DNA from: Cheiracanthium punctorium
Lineage: Eukaryota; Arthropoda; Arachnida; Araneae; Cheiracanthiidae
Length of the DNA: 64,000 nucleotides
Assembly: GCA_038373885.1 (NCBI GenBank)
Contig: JAWZYV010011899.1
Location: forward strand, 124,001-188,000
Reading direction: 5' to 3'
This document shows positions 12,311-23,861 of the stretch, piece after piece. Under the pieces are notes generated by a model. The model was given only the letters and a program-made list of their open reading frames with translations. It did no database searches and was not told the origin of the DNA. Both the position numbers and the translations under genes were made by a program. Each line of letters opens with the position of its first letter. The first letter of the stretch is position 1.

Positions 12311-13505
12311 CCCTCCGCTAAAGAGGGTAATAGTTTTGGGCAGACAAAAGTCGTGGATGATAATTGATAGTAAATAAAATCTTACAGATCTCACGGAAAT
12401 TTGAAACGCACCAAGATCCGACACATGATTGGAATAATGGATACTTGAAAAATTTCAAAGTAACTTTCAAAGAGTCTATTGTGGTCAGTTTTTCCATGCC
12501 GTCTGTACGTACGTACGTATGTTCGTACGTACGTACGTACGTATGTATGTAACTCGCATATCTCAAAAACTATTGGTCGTAGAATGTTGAGATTTGATAT
12601 TTAGGATTGTTCTATGATCTAGTTGTGCACCTCCCCTTTTGGTCGCAATCGAGTGTATAGTTTATGTACAGGACCGCCCAAAAGATTCGAAATACATTAC
12701 GCTCTATGGGCCGAAATTCATTAAACACGCCTAACGCAAAAACTATTAGGCGTAGAATGTCGAAACTTCATATTTTGGATAGTTGTAACATCTAGTTGTG
12801 CACCTCCCCTATTGGTTCCATTCGACTGGATAATTTATCTACAGGACCGCCCAAAACATTCGAAATACATTACGCTCAATGGGCCGAAATTCATTAAACT
12901 CGCATATCTCAAAAACTATTAGACGTAGAATGTTGAAACTTTATATTTGGGATTGTTGTAACATCTAGTTGTGCACCTCCCGTTTCGGTTCCATTCGACT
13001 GGACAGTTTATCTACAGAACCGCCTAAAAGATTCGAAATACATTACGCTCTATGGGCCGACATTCGTCAAAGTGTTTTTTAGAGGTTTTGGGCTATTTCA
13101 AACGACGCAGGAGTGATATATGCTGTAAAGAGTTAGAAAATGAATTTCTCCATTAAAAAAGTGTCTTTATCATTTACAGTTCTGCTACAGGAACACTCAA
13201 AAGATTTCCAATACATTACGGTCAATGGCAATTTTAGGGGCATTCATCCATTTCAAGCACAATACCGTCCTACCACATAAGTTAGGTAATGGTCCGACCA
13301 CGGTCACGTGCCTCCCTCAAGAACTATGCCAAAAGTCGCCAAGCTTGGCGACTTTTGGTGTACGTGTGTGCATATTTAACTCTCAAATCTGAAAAACTGG
13401 AAGAACGGTTGGTTTCTCCCCGTTTGATTTACATGCAAATACATCCTGTACATGGCTGCCAATACAAATTAAAAGGTTCTGTCAAAAAACCTCTTTAGCG
13501 GAGGG
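12311..13505. mobile_element. Non-autonomous TIR element carrying 173-bp tandem repeats
   Basis: The 16-bp ends CCCTCCGCTAAAGAGG (12311-12326) and CCTCTTTAGCGGAGGG (13490-13505) are exact inverse copies. Inside are three tandem units with a 173-bp period, anchored at 'aaaaactatt-g-cgtagaatgt' 12565, 12738 and 12911, followed by diverged units and the palindrome AAAGTCGCCAAGCTTGGCGA near 13332. The interior from about 12505 to 13400 is the inverted counterpart of 20285-21170. No transposase frame was found. Confidence 0.75.
12505..12552. repeat. (CGTA)n/(TATG)n microsatellite
   Basis: Tetranucleotide run of CGTA with a TATG tail. The equivalent point of the inverted copy near 21140-21160 has a short (ACGT)n run, so the run belongs to the element and has expanded here. 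Confidence 0.85.
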
Positions 13506-15440
13506 GAAACTAATTTCAGCTGAAGGCTGAATATTTTCATTTAAATATGCACTCAAATCTCAAAAATTGCTTTCCATTTATCTGTTTATTTTTTTTTTCT
13601 TTGAGCGGTAAATGGCCACAAGTATTGTAAATTAGATATTTTAAAGCTGTAAAAAGATCCGAAAGACCTTGCATTTTCACTTATCCATTAATGTTATTTT
13701 GTAATCTAGTTACTGCGTGACATACGTAAGTAACGAATATGGTTTCCCCATTTGACGTCATTATACTGTTAATTTGGATTTTTGCACGTGCTTTATTGTT
13801 ATTACGCCAATGTTTATATCTAGTTGTTGCCGTTCGCAGCGTAGAAATATCGTCGATTTTGGTTCCGCATACGTTAGCGTATTATATAAATAGAAGATTA
13901 GCTGGGTTTGGTTCTCTTACAGCTGCTATCACTTGTATTAGCCCACGACGGGCTAATTACACTGGGATGTAATAGAGGGGTTTTAAAACCACGAACGACA
14001 GCAAAAAATTTTGGTATTCAGAGAAGACGGGTCGGAACCAATTTCGATGGTATAGACTATAGAAGACTGAAGTGTGAAAAGCGGAAAGTTATTCATGATA
14101 AGGATGATTAGAAAGAGTATGGGGATGTAAAGAAATAGAAAAGTTTACGAGAAAAAAAGAAGTAAAGAAAAGCGTTAATTTCCTAGAAATAGGACATCAA
14201 GAAAAGTAAAGAATTATTGCCTTCCTCTTCTAAGTGATAAGGCTGATGCAGAGTTCACACGTCTTTCTGCGGAATCCACGTATTTGAAGGGAACGAAAAC
14301 ACTAGCCGAAGAAAAACATCCGCTTTCTCCGTTGTGTGAGGGAGCGGGGTTTGCGGTTTAGCTCATTAATCTTTAGGTGGATCCAGAACAATGTCCCCCC
14401 TCCCCCCTCCTGTAGCGGAGGAATGACACGTGAACCACATTAAAAATATCTATAAAAAATGGTTTTCAAAAATGTTCAGGGCCAATACACAACTGTTGGT
14501 AAGTTCCCATTTTCGGTAACACGAGTTTATTTTCCGATTTATTTTTTCTTTCACTCTTTTTCCCATCTTTCCAATCTCTTGGGGGGGGGGGGAGAAATCA
14601 TGCCAAACGCATGGATTATAAAACACTTTCCAACACTACAATATTTTTGCGCCAAATTTGGCGATCTATTGTCCTTAAATCTGGCGAGATTTTGGAAATA
14701 CTGTTATAAACATGTTTATACCTATTGTACTACGATTGAAATAGATTAATGCCTCTGTAGAAGAACTATTAATCACACAGACACTATCTTCAATGGATAA
14801 CATAAATTTATGAACCTTAATAACATATAAGTGAACTTTGCTTTCATTGAAAAAACCAAATACCTCTAAAATACGCTTTCAAGAATGGCTTACCATAGAG
14901 CGTGAATTATTGGATTTCTTTTCTTTTGACTCTCGTAAAAGAACTATAAATACTGCATACATAGTTTTCAATAGGATACTTGGCACTGTACATAAAAAAA
15001 AAAATAATAATAAATATATAAAACATGCATAATTTTAGCGCTAATCAGTGTATATTTATGGCAGTCGGAGCACGTACCGGTGGACGGAAGAATGGACAGA
15101 AAAATCGAAATAATAAGCACATCTCAATCTTGTCAGAAAGATGAAAATATAAATAGATGTTCCTGTTATACAGCATAACGGTATAACAGGAACACGGAAA
15201 ACGAGAATTTTTTTTTTTTTTAAGGGTTAGCAGACTAAAATTAATGTTCCCCAGGCTAAAACAATGAATGCTTGCAGTTTTTGTTACATGTAAATCGGTT
15301 ATTGCGTTAGAAACCCTTAAAAATTCCTCCGACCAATGTAACCCCTCTCCTAGGCAGATAGCCCTTGCGTATCTATCGCATTAGGTATATTTTTCATTTC
15401 CAGCCAAATAATGAAAATATCATTTTTCGAGGGGGGAAAA
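13506..15440. other. Intergenic DNA, no gene recognised
   Basis: No conserved coding sequence. A small perfect stem-loop lies at 13937-13957 (ATTAGCCC, loop ACGAC, GGGCTAAT). GCGCCAAATTTGGCGA at about 14650 is another copy of the palindromic motif family. C/G runs occur near 14395-14407 and 14581-14592. Confidence 0.5.
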
Positions 15441-15767
15441 AATCGCATCCTATTTGGTGATTATTATTTTTGGCGCAGCGATTTTTTCAAAATTCGTCCT
15501 AGAATTTTTATTTTATTTTATGTTTTATGCGTTTCTCGCATTTTTTCTCACTTAATGCTTAATATTGGCGGTAATTACGCTCGCAGCAAAACGACATTTA
15601 CATCATCAGATAGAGGAGGAATTTTTCTTTTAAAAACAGTTTTTTCTGAATATGTAGTATAATTTGCAGATTTTTAGGAATTTTAATGACTACGTCATAT
15701 TATCTATCACCCCCTTTATTGAAAGTTGCCCCAAAAATGTGTCCTAAAAATGCGACATAAAGGTATG

Positions 15768-15771
<4 letters not shown>

Positions 15772-15832
<61 letters not shown>
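15772..15832. repeat. (TA)n microsatellite
   Basis: About 30 uninterrupted TA dinucleotides. Confidence 0.95.
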
Positions 15833-15837
<5 letters not shown>

Positions 15838-16140
15838 TATTTAAATACTATTAGTTCACAACAGCTTTAATCTATTTTACAATATTTCGTAAGCTGTAGA
15901 ATATGCATAGCATGTATTTTTCTATAAATAGGTTACAATCATAAAAATTTCAACATAGGGTTACCAGACGAAATACACGAGAGATGGAGAGATAAAATGA
16001 CTTAGTCAATTAATATCGTTTTAATATGACAATAATGAAAAAAAATTAGAGGGGGTCTCCCCCTGACGAGGCTCGAACAGCCGAGTTTTTTATTTAAAGA
16101 TGACATTTGACAAACAGATGACATTTTACACAGATGACAT

Positions 16141-16172
16141 TTAAAAGAGGGCAAAATGTCGCCCTCTTTTAA
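16141..16172. repeat. Perfect 12-bp stem-loop
   Basis: TTAAAAGAGGGC, loop AAAATGTC, GCCCTCTTTTAA. It sits just outside the left end of the Tigger relic, next to imperfect repeats of 'agatgacattt'. It resembles a small fold-back insertion. Function unknown. Confidence 0.7.
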
Positions 16173-16414
16173 AATACAGTGGAACCCCGATCTATCGTTC
16201 CCGTATTCATCGTTTTCACGTATTGATCGTTTTATTTCTATTTCTATGGTCCCTGCACAAGTTGTATTTAAATAACGTCAACGAAACCCGCATTCATCGT
16301 TCGTCAAAAAATCCTTTTCCCGTTTTCATCGTTGTAAAATATTTCTCCTGACCGAAGTGAAATCGAAATTCAGATGGATCCATATGGCATACAAACTTAA
16401 ATATTTTCTGATAT

Positions 16415-16650
16415 GATTGCTTGGGTTGATGATGGTGTAGATGAAGAGTTGTTACATAAAGCAGAGCATGTGGTGTGAAATTTAGTGATTATATTTCCTT
16501 TGATATAGACGTAGCGACGTATCTTAAGAATGGAAGAAATGTGTGGTGATGCAAAAAATAAAAGTAATGGTGAAGAAGCGGAGAATAAATGTTCATGCAG
16601 ATGAGACTGAGCCTACACTTGTGCCAAGTTTATCGGACGCTATTACAGTA
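16415..16650 (+). pseudogene. Remnant of a Tigger/pogo transposase C-terminus
   Basis: The + strand reads DMIAWVDDGVDEELLHKAEH, then after a frameshift DYISFDIDVATYLKNG, followed by acidic-rich pieces with stops. Acidic C-terminal tails of this type follow the DDD domain in pogo/Tigger transposases, and the flanking TIRs agree. The catalytic domain and the N-terminal DNA-binding part are absent, so the element was internally deleted before or after the repeat block was acquired. The identification rests on context more than on motif strength. Confidence 0.35.
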
Positions 16651-16749
16651 TTTGAAATTGTATGAACTTTTATGTACAAACATGAAAACACGGAAATTTT
16701 AAAGATTTACAAGAAAAATATTGTAAATATGTAAAATTTTCGTTTAATT

Positions 16750-17425
16750 AAAAAAAATCTGGAGTGACTCCACTCGACTTTCCGAACACTTACGATTAAA
16801 ATTATTACCAAGCATTTAAATAAATTTAAATGGATGAATAATTCAAATATATATACCAAATTGAAGCTCAATCGAATGCACCGTTTAAACGCTAGCGCAA
16901 TTTCAAGAATTTCGTCCCATAGGCCGTAATGTAAAAGAAATCTTTGTTTTAGCCCTGTAGAAAAACTATAAGTCATATACACATCAAAATCAATACTGGT
17001 CTTACGATGGTGGTTTATAACATACAAACCCAATTTGAGCTCAATCGAATGCAGTGTTTAAACGCTAGCGCACTTTCCAGAATTTCCCCCCATAGGCCAT
17101 AATGTAAAAGAAATCTTTGTCGTAGCCCTGTAGAAAAACTAAGTCATATACACACCAAAATCAATACCGGTCTTGCGACGGTGGTTTATAACATATATAC
17201 CCAATTTGAGCTCAATCGCATGCCCCGTTCAGGAGCTATCGTGTTCACTCACATACACACACACATATACATACATACATACATCTCGTAAAAATAGCAT
17301 AAATGAATTCAGAAGACCTCAAAACGTGTAAATACACCAAAATCTCGAATTCGAATTTTTTCATGATTACAATACTTTCCTTACATAATTTTTACGTTCC
17401 TTAAATGTTCGGAAAGTAAAAATTA
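16750..17425 (-). repeat. 173-bp tandem repeat block nested in the Tigger relic
   Basis: Anchors 'ctcaatcg' at 16867, 17040 and 17211 give periods of 173 and 171 bp. The edges GACTTTCCGAACA (about 16780) and TGTTCGGAAAGTAAAA (about 17408) are inverted, suggesting a small mobile block. Units share wording in inverted orientation with the 12.5-kb units (for example 'tacattacg-cctatggg-cgaaattc'). Confidence 0.7.
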
Positions 17426-17990
17426 AGGAAAAACCCAGTGTAAAATTACTGATTTTTTAGAAATAAATATCACTTAATTTTCTACAACTCCAATTTGTTT
17501 CTTTTTCGGTTTGGTTACAAATTTAGTGTTTTTGGTAAACTGTATACATCGTGTGCGTTCATAAACATTATTTTCTTCGTATTTTGACTTTAACCCACAT
17601 TCGTCGTTTTCCCGCATGCATCTTTTTTTCTACGCACCCCTTGAAAAACGATAGATCGAGGTTCTACTGTATAAACGAAAAAGTTACATGAATTAGGTGA
17701 TTTTTTATTAATTTTAAGGCAACATAATGTTTATAATTTAATAGCATCAACGCGGACTGTTTGCGCCATTATATAAATCAATCATGGCATTAGAATTTAT
17801 GAAAGGTTGCCACAGAAAGGATTAGAAAAACAGTGTTTTTTCAACGTATCCATAAGTTTTTAAATAGGGCACCGAATTTTCAAATCGCAAGTGAGGATCT
17901 ACTCGGATCTACTTCTGTGACATCAAGTGCTTTAAGATACGTAAAAATCAAGCCACGATCTTACAGATTTGTTCCCGCTCTTTCTTTAAC

Positions 17991-19540
17991 TCAAGGAGGC
18001 GATATTTTTATTAAAATTTACGATTTTGATAATTACCTTTCTATAATCTTTCGTGCCATTATTCTTTTAATTCTTCAATTCCCCTTCTCCCTTTCTTTAT
18101 TAAAATCTGATTCTTTTGTGAAATTCTCCCCCCCCCCCCCCCAAATAGCAAGCGAAAGCATTGACCCATTTCCGTAATCTTTAAAACGATAATTGGAGAT
18201 AAATTTGGTACTTTTTAAGAAGTTCACTTGATTTTCTATTTATGATTGAATCCAAGGAATGTTTATTTTATCTAATGAGAAGTCGAAAGTATGCCACGAC
18301 CTACATTTTTATTTAAATGTTGGGGCATCCTGCATGAACTTGTTATCTTCGTTGTTTTGGTCTCAGTCATGCACTTCTAAACTTGGTCCGCTCTTTTCGT
18401 TCTCCCTCCTCCCCTCTCCAGCCTCTCTCTATTTTTCTTCGCTACATGTGTGTGATTTCTGTGGATTTCCGAATGCGGGTTCGCGCCGAGAAGCCGCCGT
18501 GCTTCAAAACGGCGTGCTTCGACGTCACCGTAAAATTCAAAAGTAAAATCCAACATCGATGAAATATATAAAAGTAAACAGTCTAGCTTCATTTTTCAAG
18601 GAGTAAATAATTATTTCTAAAGAATATTTCATAGCAGACATTTAAAGGAGTAAATATTTAATCTTTGTCGAGTAAAAAGTTGAGCATTAACAGCTAGATA
18701 AAGTGAATATTTATTCAAAATAATTTGTTTTTATTTCACATATCAATTTTTCAAGAGGTATCAATTTTTATTCCCTAAAGGATTGGATATTTTTATACAT
18801 TCGGAGAGTGGTGCCATCAATAAAGTAAATAAAAAACTTTGTAAAAAACACACATAAGATGTTATAGGTAAGAGGTATAATTTAATTTCTGAGGTATAAT
18901 TTAATTTCTAAAAATGCTATTTGAATATTTGCATATAAAAGATCTTTACTGTGACCGTAACTTCATAGTTGGAACTCTCCTACGTATTTTTTTTTTTTTT
19001 GGGGGGGGGGAAATCACAAATATGCAAGTTCAATGCTGGAACCGTTCTTTCAGGGACGTTCCCAAGAGGTTGGTGGGAGCCCAGGGGGCGTTCCCGCCAT
19101 TTCGCCAACAAGAAATTTCCTTCCCCTTGTTCTTCCCTTTTGGGATATTTACGGATTCATCCTGTAACGAAAATTCAAGAACACAACCAGGAGATTTCAA
19201 GTCCGCAAAACGACAGTGAACAATCAAGCTTGTATCAGCTAAAGCGCCTTCATTAAATCTGCTTGTTATAGATGCAGCAAAAAGTTACTTTCAAAACAGT
19301 TAATTTTTTCAGTGTAATACAAGAATTATTTAATTATTTCTCAGATTTTGTTAAACCATAAGCTATACTCAACTTAAACTACAGGCGTCGAATTAAAAAA
19401 AAAAAAAAATCTGATGTGTCCAACACATGACTTCCTTGCACGTCCATTAGATCAAAAATATTTTCGACGCACTTCCTCTAAACTTATTTGTTTGAAAGAG
19501 ATAAAATATCAATAATAGTAAGGTTTAGCGATTTCTAGAC
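17991..19540. other. Intergenic DNA, no confident gene
   Basis: No conserved protein. The part at about 18470-18540 is GC-richer with a repeated 'gccgtgcttc' but no recognisable product. At 18821-18870 'aaataaaaaactttgtaaaaaacacacataagatgtta' is one half-arm of the inverted repeat at 50399-50610. Confidence 0.45.
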
Positions 19541-21374
19541 AAATATTTCGATATCGCCAAGCTGAGTTCAATTTGAAATATTTCCTTCTGACACTTTATT
19601 TGGCGATATTTCACCAAAAGCCGACAAACTTGAGATAGTCTGCAAGATTTTGGGGATAGCCAAAGTAGTCATTGACCACAGACTTTCAATGAATTGAATG
19701 CATCCATACACCTCAATGTATTTAAAGTCATTTGGCTCACCCTGTAAATAAATTCTCAGTCGATTGCTGTCAAAAAAGATATGGAAAACAGTTAGATATT
19801 ACAATAGTTCTAAATACAAAAGTTCAAAAATCTACGGATTAAAGTTTTAGTGTTATACAAAATACGAAATAATTTTTGGCGCCAAATTTGGCGATATTTC
19901 GGCGAAACTCGTCAATGTCGACAAAATTTGGCGAGATTTTAAGCATGAGCCAAACAATGACAGATTATCGCCAAATTTGGCGATATTTCGCCAAAACTCG
20001 CCAAGAACGATGACAAATGGCGATACTTTGGGCATGGACCAAATGACTGACTATCGCCAAATTTGGCGATATTTCGCCAAAACTCGCCAAGGTCGAGGAC
20101 AGACGGCGAGTTTTTGGGCATGTACCAAACAATGACTGTCTACAGTTGTATTATATTGAAGATGTCCATAGACATTAAAGTACTAAAATTCTTTTCGGTG
20201 GTCCTGTATATAAACTCTCCAGTAGATTGGAACCAAAAATCGAGATACACAATTAGATGTTACAACATTCTTATATATGAAATTTCATAATAGTTTTTGA
20301 GATTTGAGAGTTAAATATGCACACACGTACACCAAAAGTCGCCAAGGTTGGCGACTTTTGGCATAGTTCTTGAGGGAGGCACGTGACCGTGGTCGGACCA
20401 TTACCTAACTTATGTGGTAGGACGGTATTGTGCTTGAAATGGATGAATGCCCCTAAAATTGCCATTGACCGTAATGTATTGGAAATCTTTTGAGTGTTCC
20501 TGTAGCAGAACTACAAATGATAAAGACACTTTTTTTAATGGAGAAATTCATTTTCTAACTCTTTACAGCATACATCACTTCTGAGTCGTTTGAAATAGCC
20601 CAATACCTCTAAAAAACGCTTTGATGAATTTCGGCCCATAGAGCGTAATGTATTTCGAATCTTTTGGGCGGTTCTGTCGATAAACTATCCAGTCGAATGG
20701 AATCGAAAGGGGAGGTGCACAACTAGATGTTACAGCAATCCTAAATATAAAGTTTCAACATTCTACGCCTAATAGTTTTTGAGATATGCGAGTTTAATGA
20801 GTTTCGGCCCATTGAGCGTAATGTATTTCGAATGTTTTGGGCAGTCCTGTAGATAAACTATGCAGTCGAATGGAACCAAAAGGAGAGGTGCACAACTGGA
20901 TGTTACAACTATCCAAAATATGAAGTTTCGACATTCTACGCCTTATAGCTTTTGAGTTAGGCGAGTTTAATGAATTTCGGCCCATAGAGCGTAATGTATT
21001 TCGAATCTTTTGGGCGGTCCTGTACATAAACTATCCATTCGATTGCCACCAAAAGGGGAGGTGCACAAGTAGATCATAGAACAATCCTAAATATCAAATC
21101 TCAACATTCTACGACCAATAGTTTTTGAGATATGCGAGTTACATACATACGTACGTACAGACGGCATGGAAAAACTGGCCACAGCAGACTCGCCGCTGGT
21201 CAAAATGAGTTGCAGACGCGTTAATATGATCGTGCATGCTAGCCTACGATAGGATGCATCGAAAAAAATTTTTAAATTAAATTTAGAGGTAGTCAAAATC
21301 GGTTTTTTTGTCGAAATTTGGCCCCCAAAATTTTTCGGGATCACATTACTTCCTTATACTACGTACAAGGAAGT
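19540..21374 (-). mobile_element. Second 173-bp-repeat-bearing element, inverted to the first
   Basis: From about 20285 to 21170 the sequence is the reverse complement of about 12505-13400. Tandem anchors ('aatagtttttgaga') at 20771, 20943 and 21117 keep the 172-174-bp period. More diverged units continue leftward to about 19670. The right edge is a fold-back end, ACTTCCTTATACTACG at 21348 onward closing as CAAGGAAGT at 21374, different from the 16-bp TIR of the first copy. Left boundary uncertain. No transposase found. Confidence 0.6.
19880..20130. repeat. Minisatellite with CGCCAAATTTGGCG palindrome
   Basis: Three tandem units start with the 14-bp palindrome CGCCAAATTTGGCG at 19880, 19969 and 20055 (periods 89 and 86 bp). 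Each continues 'atattt-cg-c-aaactcg-caa' and 'gggcatg-accaaa'. Related palindromes occur at about 11870, 13332, 14650, 19555 and 20340, each with a different centre. Confidence 0.8.
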
Positions 21375-21394
21375 AAAAAAAAGAAATTAGGTTT

Positions 21395-21584
21395 TAAGAT
21401 TTTACGAAAATCGTTTGAAAATATTTAAATATTTTTTCGCACATCGCGTAATAAAGAGTAAAACGAATGAGATCAATTTTGGTCACACGATAAGCGGTCA
21501 CTTAACTTAAACTATTAATGTCAAATTAAAAAAAAAAAAAACTTAGATTTTGAGATTTTTCGAAAATTATTTCAAAATGCATAA
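21395..21584 (+). repeat. Dispersed copy of the 9.4-kb degenerate repeat
   Basis: Contains 'cgcacatcgcgtaataaagagtaaaacgaatgagat', 'cacacgataagcggtcact' and 'aacttaaactatt'. The unit is interrupted at 21585 and resumes at 24359, showing that the intervening 2.77 kb is an insertion. Confidence 0.65.
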
Positions 21585-22264
21585 GGGTCATTCCGCAGTG
21601 TTTGGGCTTCACAAGCTTGCCACCCCACCCCCCCCCCCCAAAAAAAAAAAAAAAAAAAATCTAATAAAAGATTAAGTGCAATGCACCATTTTAAAGCTTC
21701 AATTCCCTTCTATTAAAGTTAATCAACAAAAAATCCTTATTTTTAACTAAACAAAAATTAGAGCATTTTGCTTGCAGTCATACAGAAAAATGTGTTACGT
21801 ACGGGACATTTTGTTTTTAACAATTGCTCAAATTATTTTATTTTATTCCTAAGTTCCTACGTTTCATAAAACCTTTTCAGTAGTAGTATTATGTGAAATA
21901 AAAAGAAAAATTATAAAATAATATTTTATCACAAACTTTGCATGATAAATTTCTTTTTGTCCCGTACGAAACAATTATGAGCCATTTTTTATTTTTTAAC
22001 TAATAATATTGATGACAACCGAACAATTTTATTTTTTTTCGCTCTTCAACTAGTGAACTCTCTATGAGTGAACTAGCTTCCTAAACTAATCAATTAAAGT
22101 ATCATAGCTTTTCATTTTGTGCATGACAAACAAAAAAGGGGTTGCGTACGGGAAAAATGCAAAATTTTGATTTAAAATTTGGCAACAATTTATTTTTTAG
22201 ACTATGCTTGTCTTTTCAGCACAATTAGCTGCACTAAATACAAAAAAAATATACAAGTAAACAC

Positions 22265-22404
22265 CAGGGGCGTAGCCAGGGGGGCGGGAATATCAGGATA
22301 TCCCCCCCCCCGAAATTTTTGGATTAGTGATGAAATTCCGTCTATTTATACACATATAAGTTCATATCCCCCCCCCTCGAAAAATATTCCTGGCTACGCG
22401 CCTG
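22265..22404. mobile_element. hAT MITE with perfect 8-bp duplication
   Basis: The ends CAGGGGCGTAGCCAGG and CCTGGCTACGCGCCTG are near-perfect inverted repeats. GTAAACAC is duplicated exactly at 22257-22264 and 22405-22412. 140 bp, non-coding, nested in the larger transposon. Confidence 0.9.
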
Positions 22405-22599
22405 GTAAACACATATGGTTAATTAAAGCTACCATTGGTGAAATCATAGTGCTTGAAATATTGAAACATCATTTTAAGTAATCAGTTGATTTTCATCAAC
22501 AAACAACGATAAAGCTGTGATCATTTATTGTATAATAACATTTTAAATACATATCTAACTACAAAAATATGTTAATTAATTACAAAAATCCTTATTTGA

Positions 22600-23060
22600 G
22601 AAGAACTCTGGTCCCCTTGCAGAAAGAGTGAGAAAACATTTAACTGAAAAGAAAAAATAAGACTCCTTGATAGCTGATAAAGTCAACTATGCTAAAAAAG
22701 AGTTGGATCAGCATAAAAAGTATGGAACTGGGAAAAAGAAAAAGCCCAAACAACTAAGAAAAAAAGAAATTGAAAAATGAAAGAAATGTCAAGATATACC
22801 TGAAGAACTATTTTCAATTTCAGTGACACCACATATTTCAGGAAAAGCCTTAGAAATATTCCAAGTTATAAATGTTATTAGTATATTATAATATTCCAAG
22901 TATGTTATAAATGTTTTCACAAATCTTGAGTTCTTCGTAGGAAAATTAATATAAAATATTTTAATGTAGAAAAGGAAGCTCAGATGAAAAGATTAGATGC
23001 ATTTTCAGAAAATCCAAAAATCGGAAATGGCTGATTTTAACGAACGAGGTGCTTCTTTGA
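22600..23060 (+). pseudogene. Lysine-rich coding remnant of unknown family
   Basis: The + strand reads KNSGPLAERVRKHLTEKKK, then after a stop DSLIADKVNYAKKELDQHKK, then a very basic stretch (KKKKPKQLRKKEIEK) and, in another frame, PEELFSISVTPHISGKALEI. Codon-like structure persists between frame breaks, suggesting a decayed protein rather than chance. It lies inside the unclassified transposon and could be part of its transposase or a captured gene. I do not recognise the family. Confidence 0.3.
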
Positions 23061-23280
23061 TAACAGGTCATCAACATGCATTTTGCCCTACCAACAGACT
23101 TGAACTGTCTCGGCCTTCAGAAGCATTTTTGCTATTCTTTTAAAGATATAATGATTTTATGCCCTATAGTACAAACAAGATAAAGAGTCTACCTCAGGCT
23201 CATGCACTCGGTTTCTGAAAAAATGAAATTGTGTATCAAAAGGCTCGAGTATGTATAAAAAAAATTTCTAGCCAGTCAAG

Positions 23281-23530
23281 TCAAACATTGGCGCAACAGC
23301 CTCTTTGCGGGGCCAAGGCCTGAGCTGCCCAACCGCGCCTTTGCGACCATGGGCGCTGGTGTGCGGATGCATTTGCCTCGGCCAGGTGGTCATCCTGATG
23401 CGAAGCCCCCAGTGTTTGACCCCAAGCAAGCTTGGCCCTCATTTTATCGACCCACTCAAGGGGTGAAAGGCGGATTCGGACCGGTGAGACGGCAGCGCTG
23501 TGCGTTAACCATTACACCACTGGGCTTCTT
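23281..23530 (-). mobile_element. tRNA-derived SINE-like element
   Basis: On the minus strand it starts AGCCCAGTGGTGTAATGGTT, an A-box-like segment, followed by GGTCCGAATCCGCC, a B-box-like segment (consensus GGTTCGANTCC), at normal tRNA spacing. A GC-rich body of about 180 bp follows. No target duplication or A-rich tail was identified, so the boundaries are approximate. Confidence 0.5.
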
Positions 23531-23553
23531 TTGTCACCAGTAGTTGTGTAAAA

Positions 23554-23861
23554 CAGCGTTTCTCAACCTAAGGGGGGCGCAGAGCGTTTGTAAGGGGATC
23601 TCGAGAAAAACCAAAGAGCAAGTAGTGATGCATGTTTTTTAAAAAATCATGTTATTTATTCTCATTTTTACTCAAAAATCTATCCATTTTCACTTAAAAT
23701 GCTCATTCAAACTTTACTGATAGCATTATTTTGTAGAAAATTCGATGTTCATTGTTAAAGATTAAAAAAACAATGTATGCTGAAAAATGTGAGGGGGGGG
23801 GGGTACCGTAAGTTAGCCTTTGTTGGGGAGGGGGCGACTTAAAAAAGGTTGAGAACCGCTG
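23554..23861. mobile_element. hAT MITE with perfect 8-bp duplication
   Basis: The ends CAGCGTTTCTCAACCT and AGGTTGAGAACCGCTG are inverted repeats of the widespread hAT 'CAGnGGTTCTCAACCT' type. GTGTAAAA is duplicated exactly at 23546-23553 and 23862-23869. 308 bp, non-coding. Confidence 0.92.

Larger units (their letters stand above)
16177..17669 (+). mobile_element. Tigger/pogo element relic with TA target site
   Basis: The ends CAGTGGAACCCCGATCTATC and GATAGATCGAGGTTCTACTG are inverse copies flanked by TA on both sides, typical of Tigger/pogo elements. Sub-terminal 'attcatcgtt' repeats are present on both sides. Remains of a transposase C-terminus lie at about 16415-16650, followed by an inserted block of 173-bp-type repeats. 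Confidence 0.8.
15447..17990 (+). repeat. Dispersed repeat, copy 2, split by later insertions
   Basis: Ordered similarity to 2820-4100: 15447-15690, then 17672-17850, then 17861-18010. Between the first two blocks lie a (TA)n run, unrelated sequence and a Tigger relic (16177-17669). At 17866 it keeps the uninterrupted site where copy 1 carries a MITE (3515-3830). Confidence 0.6.

Noticed and set aside
16707..17033. 108-codon frame on the minus strand
   Set aside because: Lies in the 173-bp tandem repeat block; the frame is a by-product of the repeat unit, whose length is not a multiple of three.
17833..18177. 114-codon frame on the + strand
   Set aside because: Covers the dispersed repeat shared with 3840-3970 and a C homopolymer; no conservation of the frame in the other copy.
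18470..18545. Possible promoter or first exon of UBL3 (GC-rich, CRE-like GACGTCAC)
   Set aside because: The short frame after ATG does not match the UBL3 N-terminus and no phase-0 donor follows.
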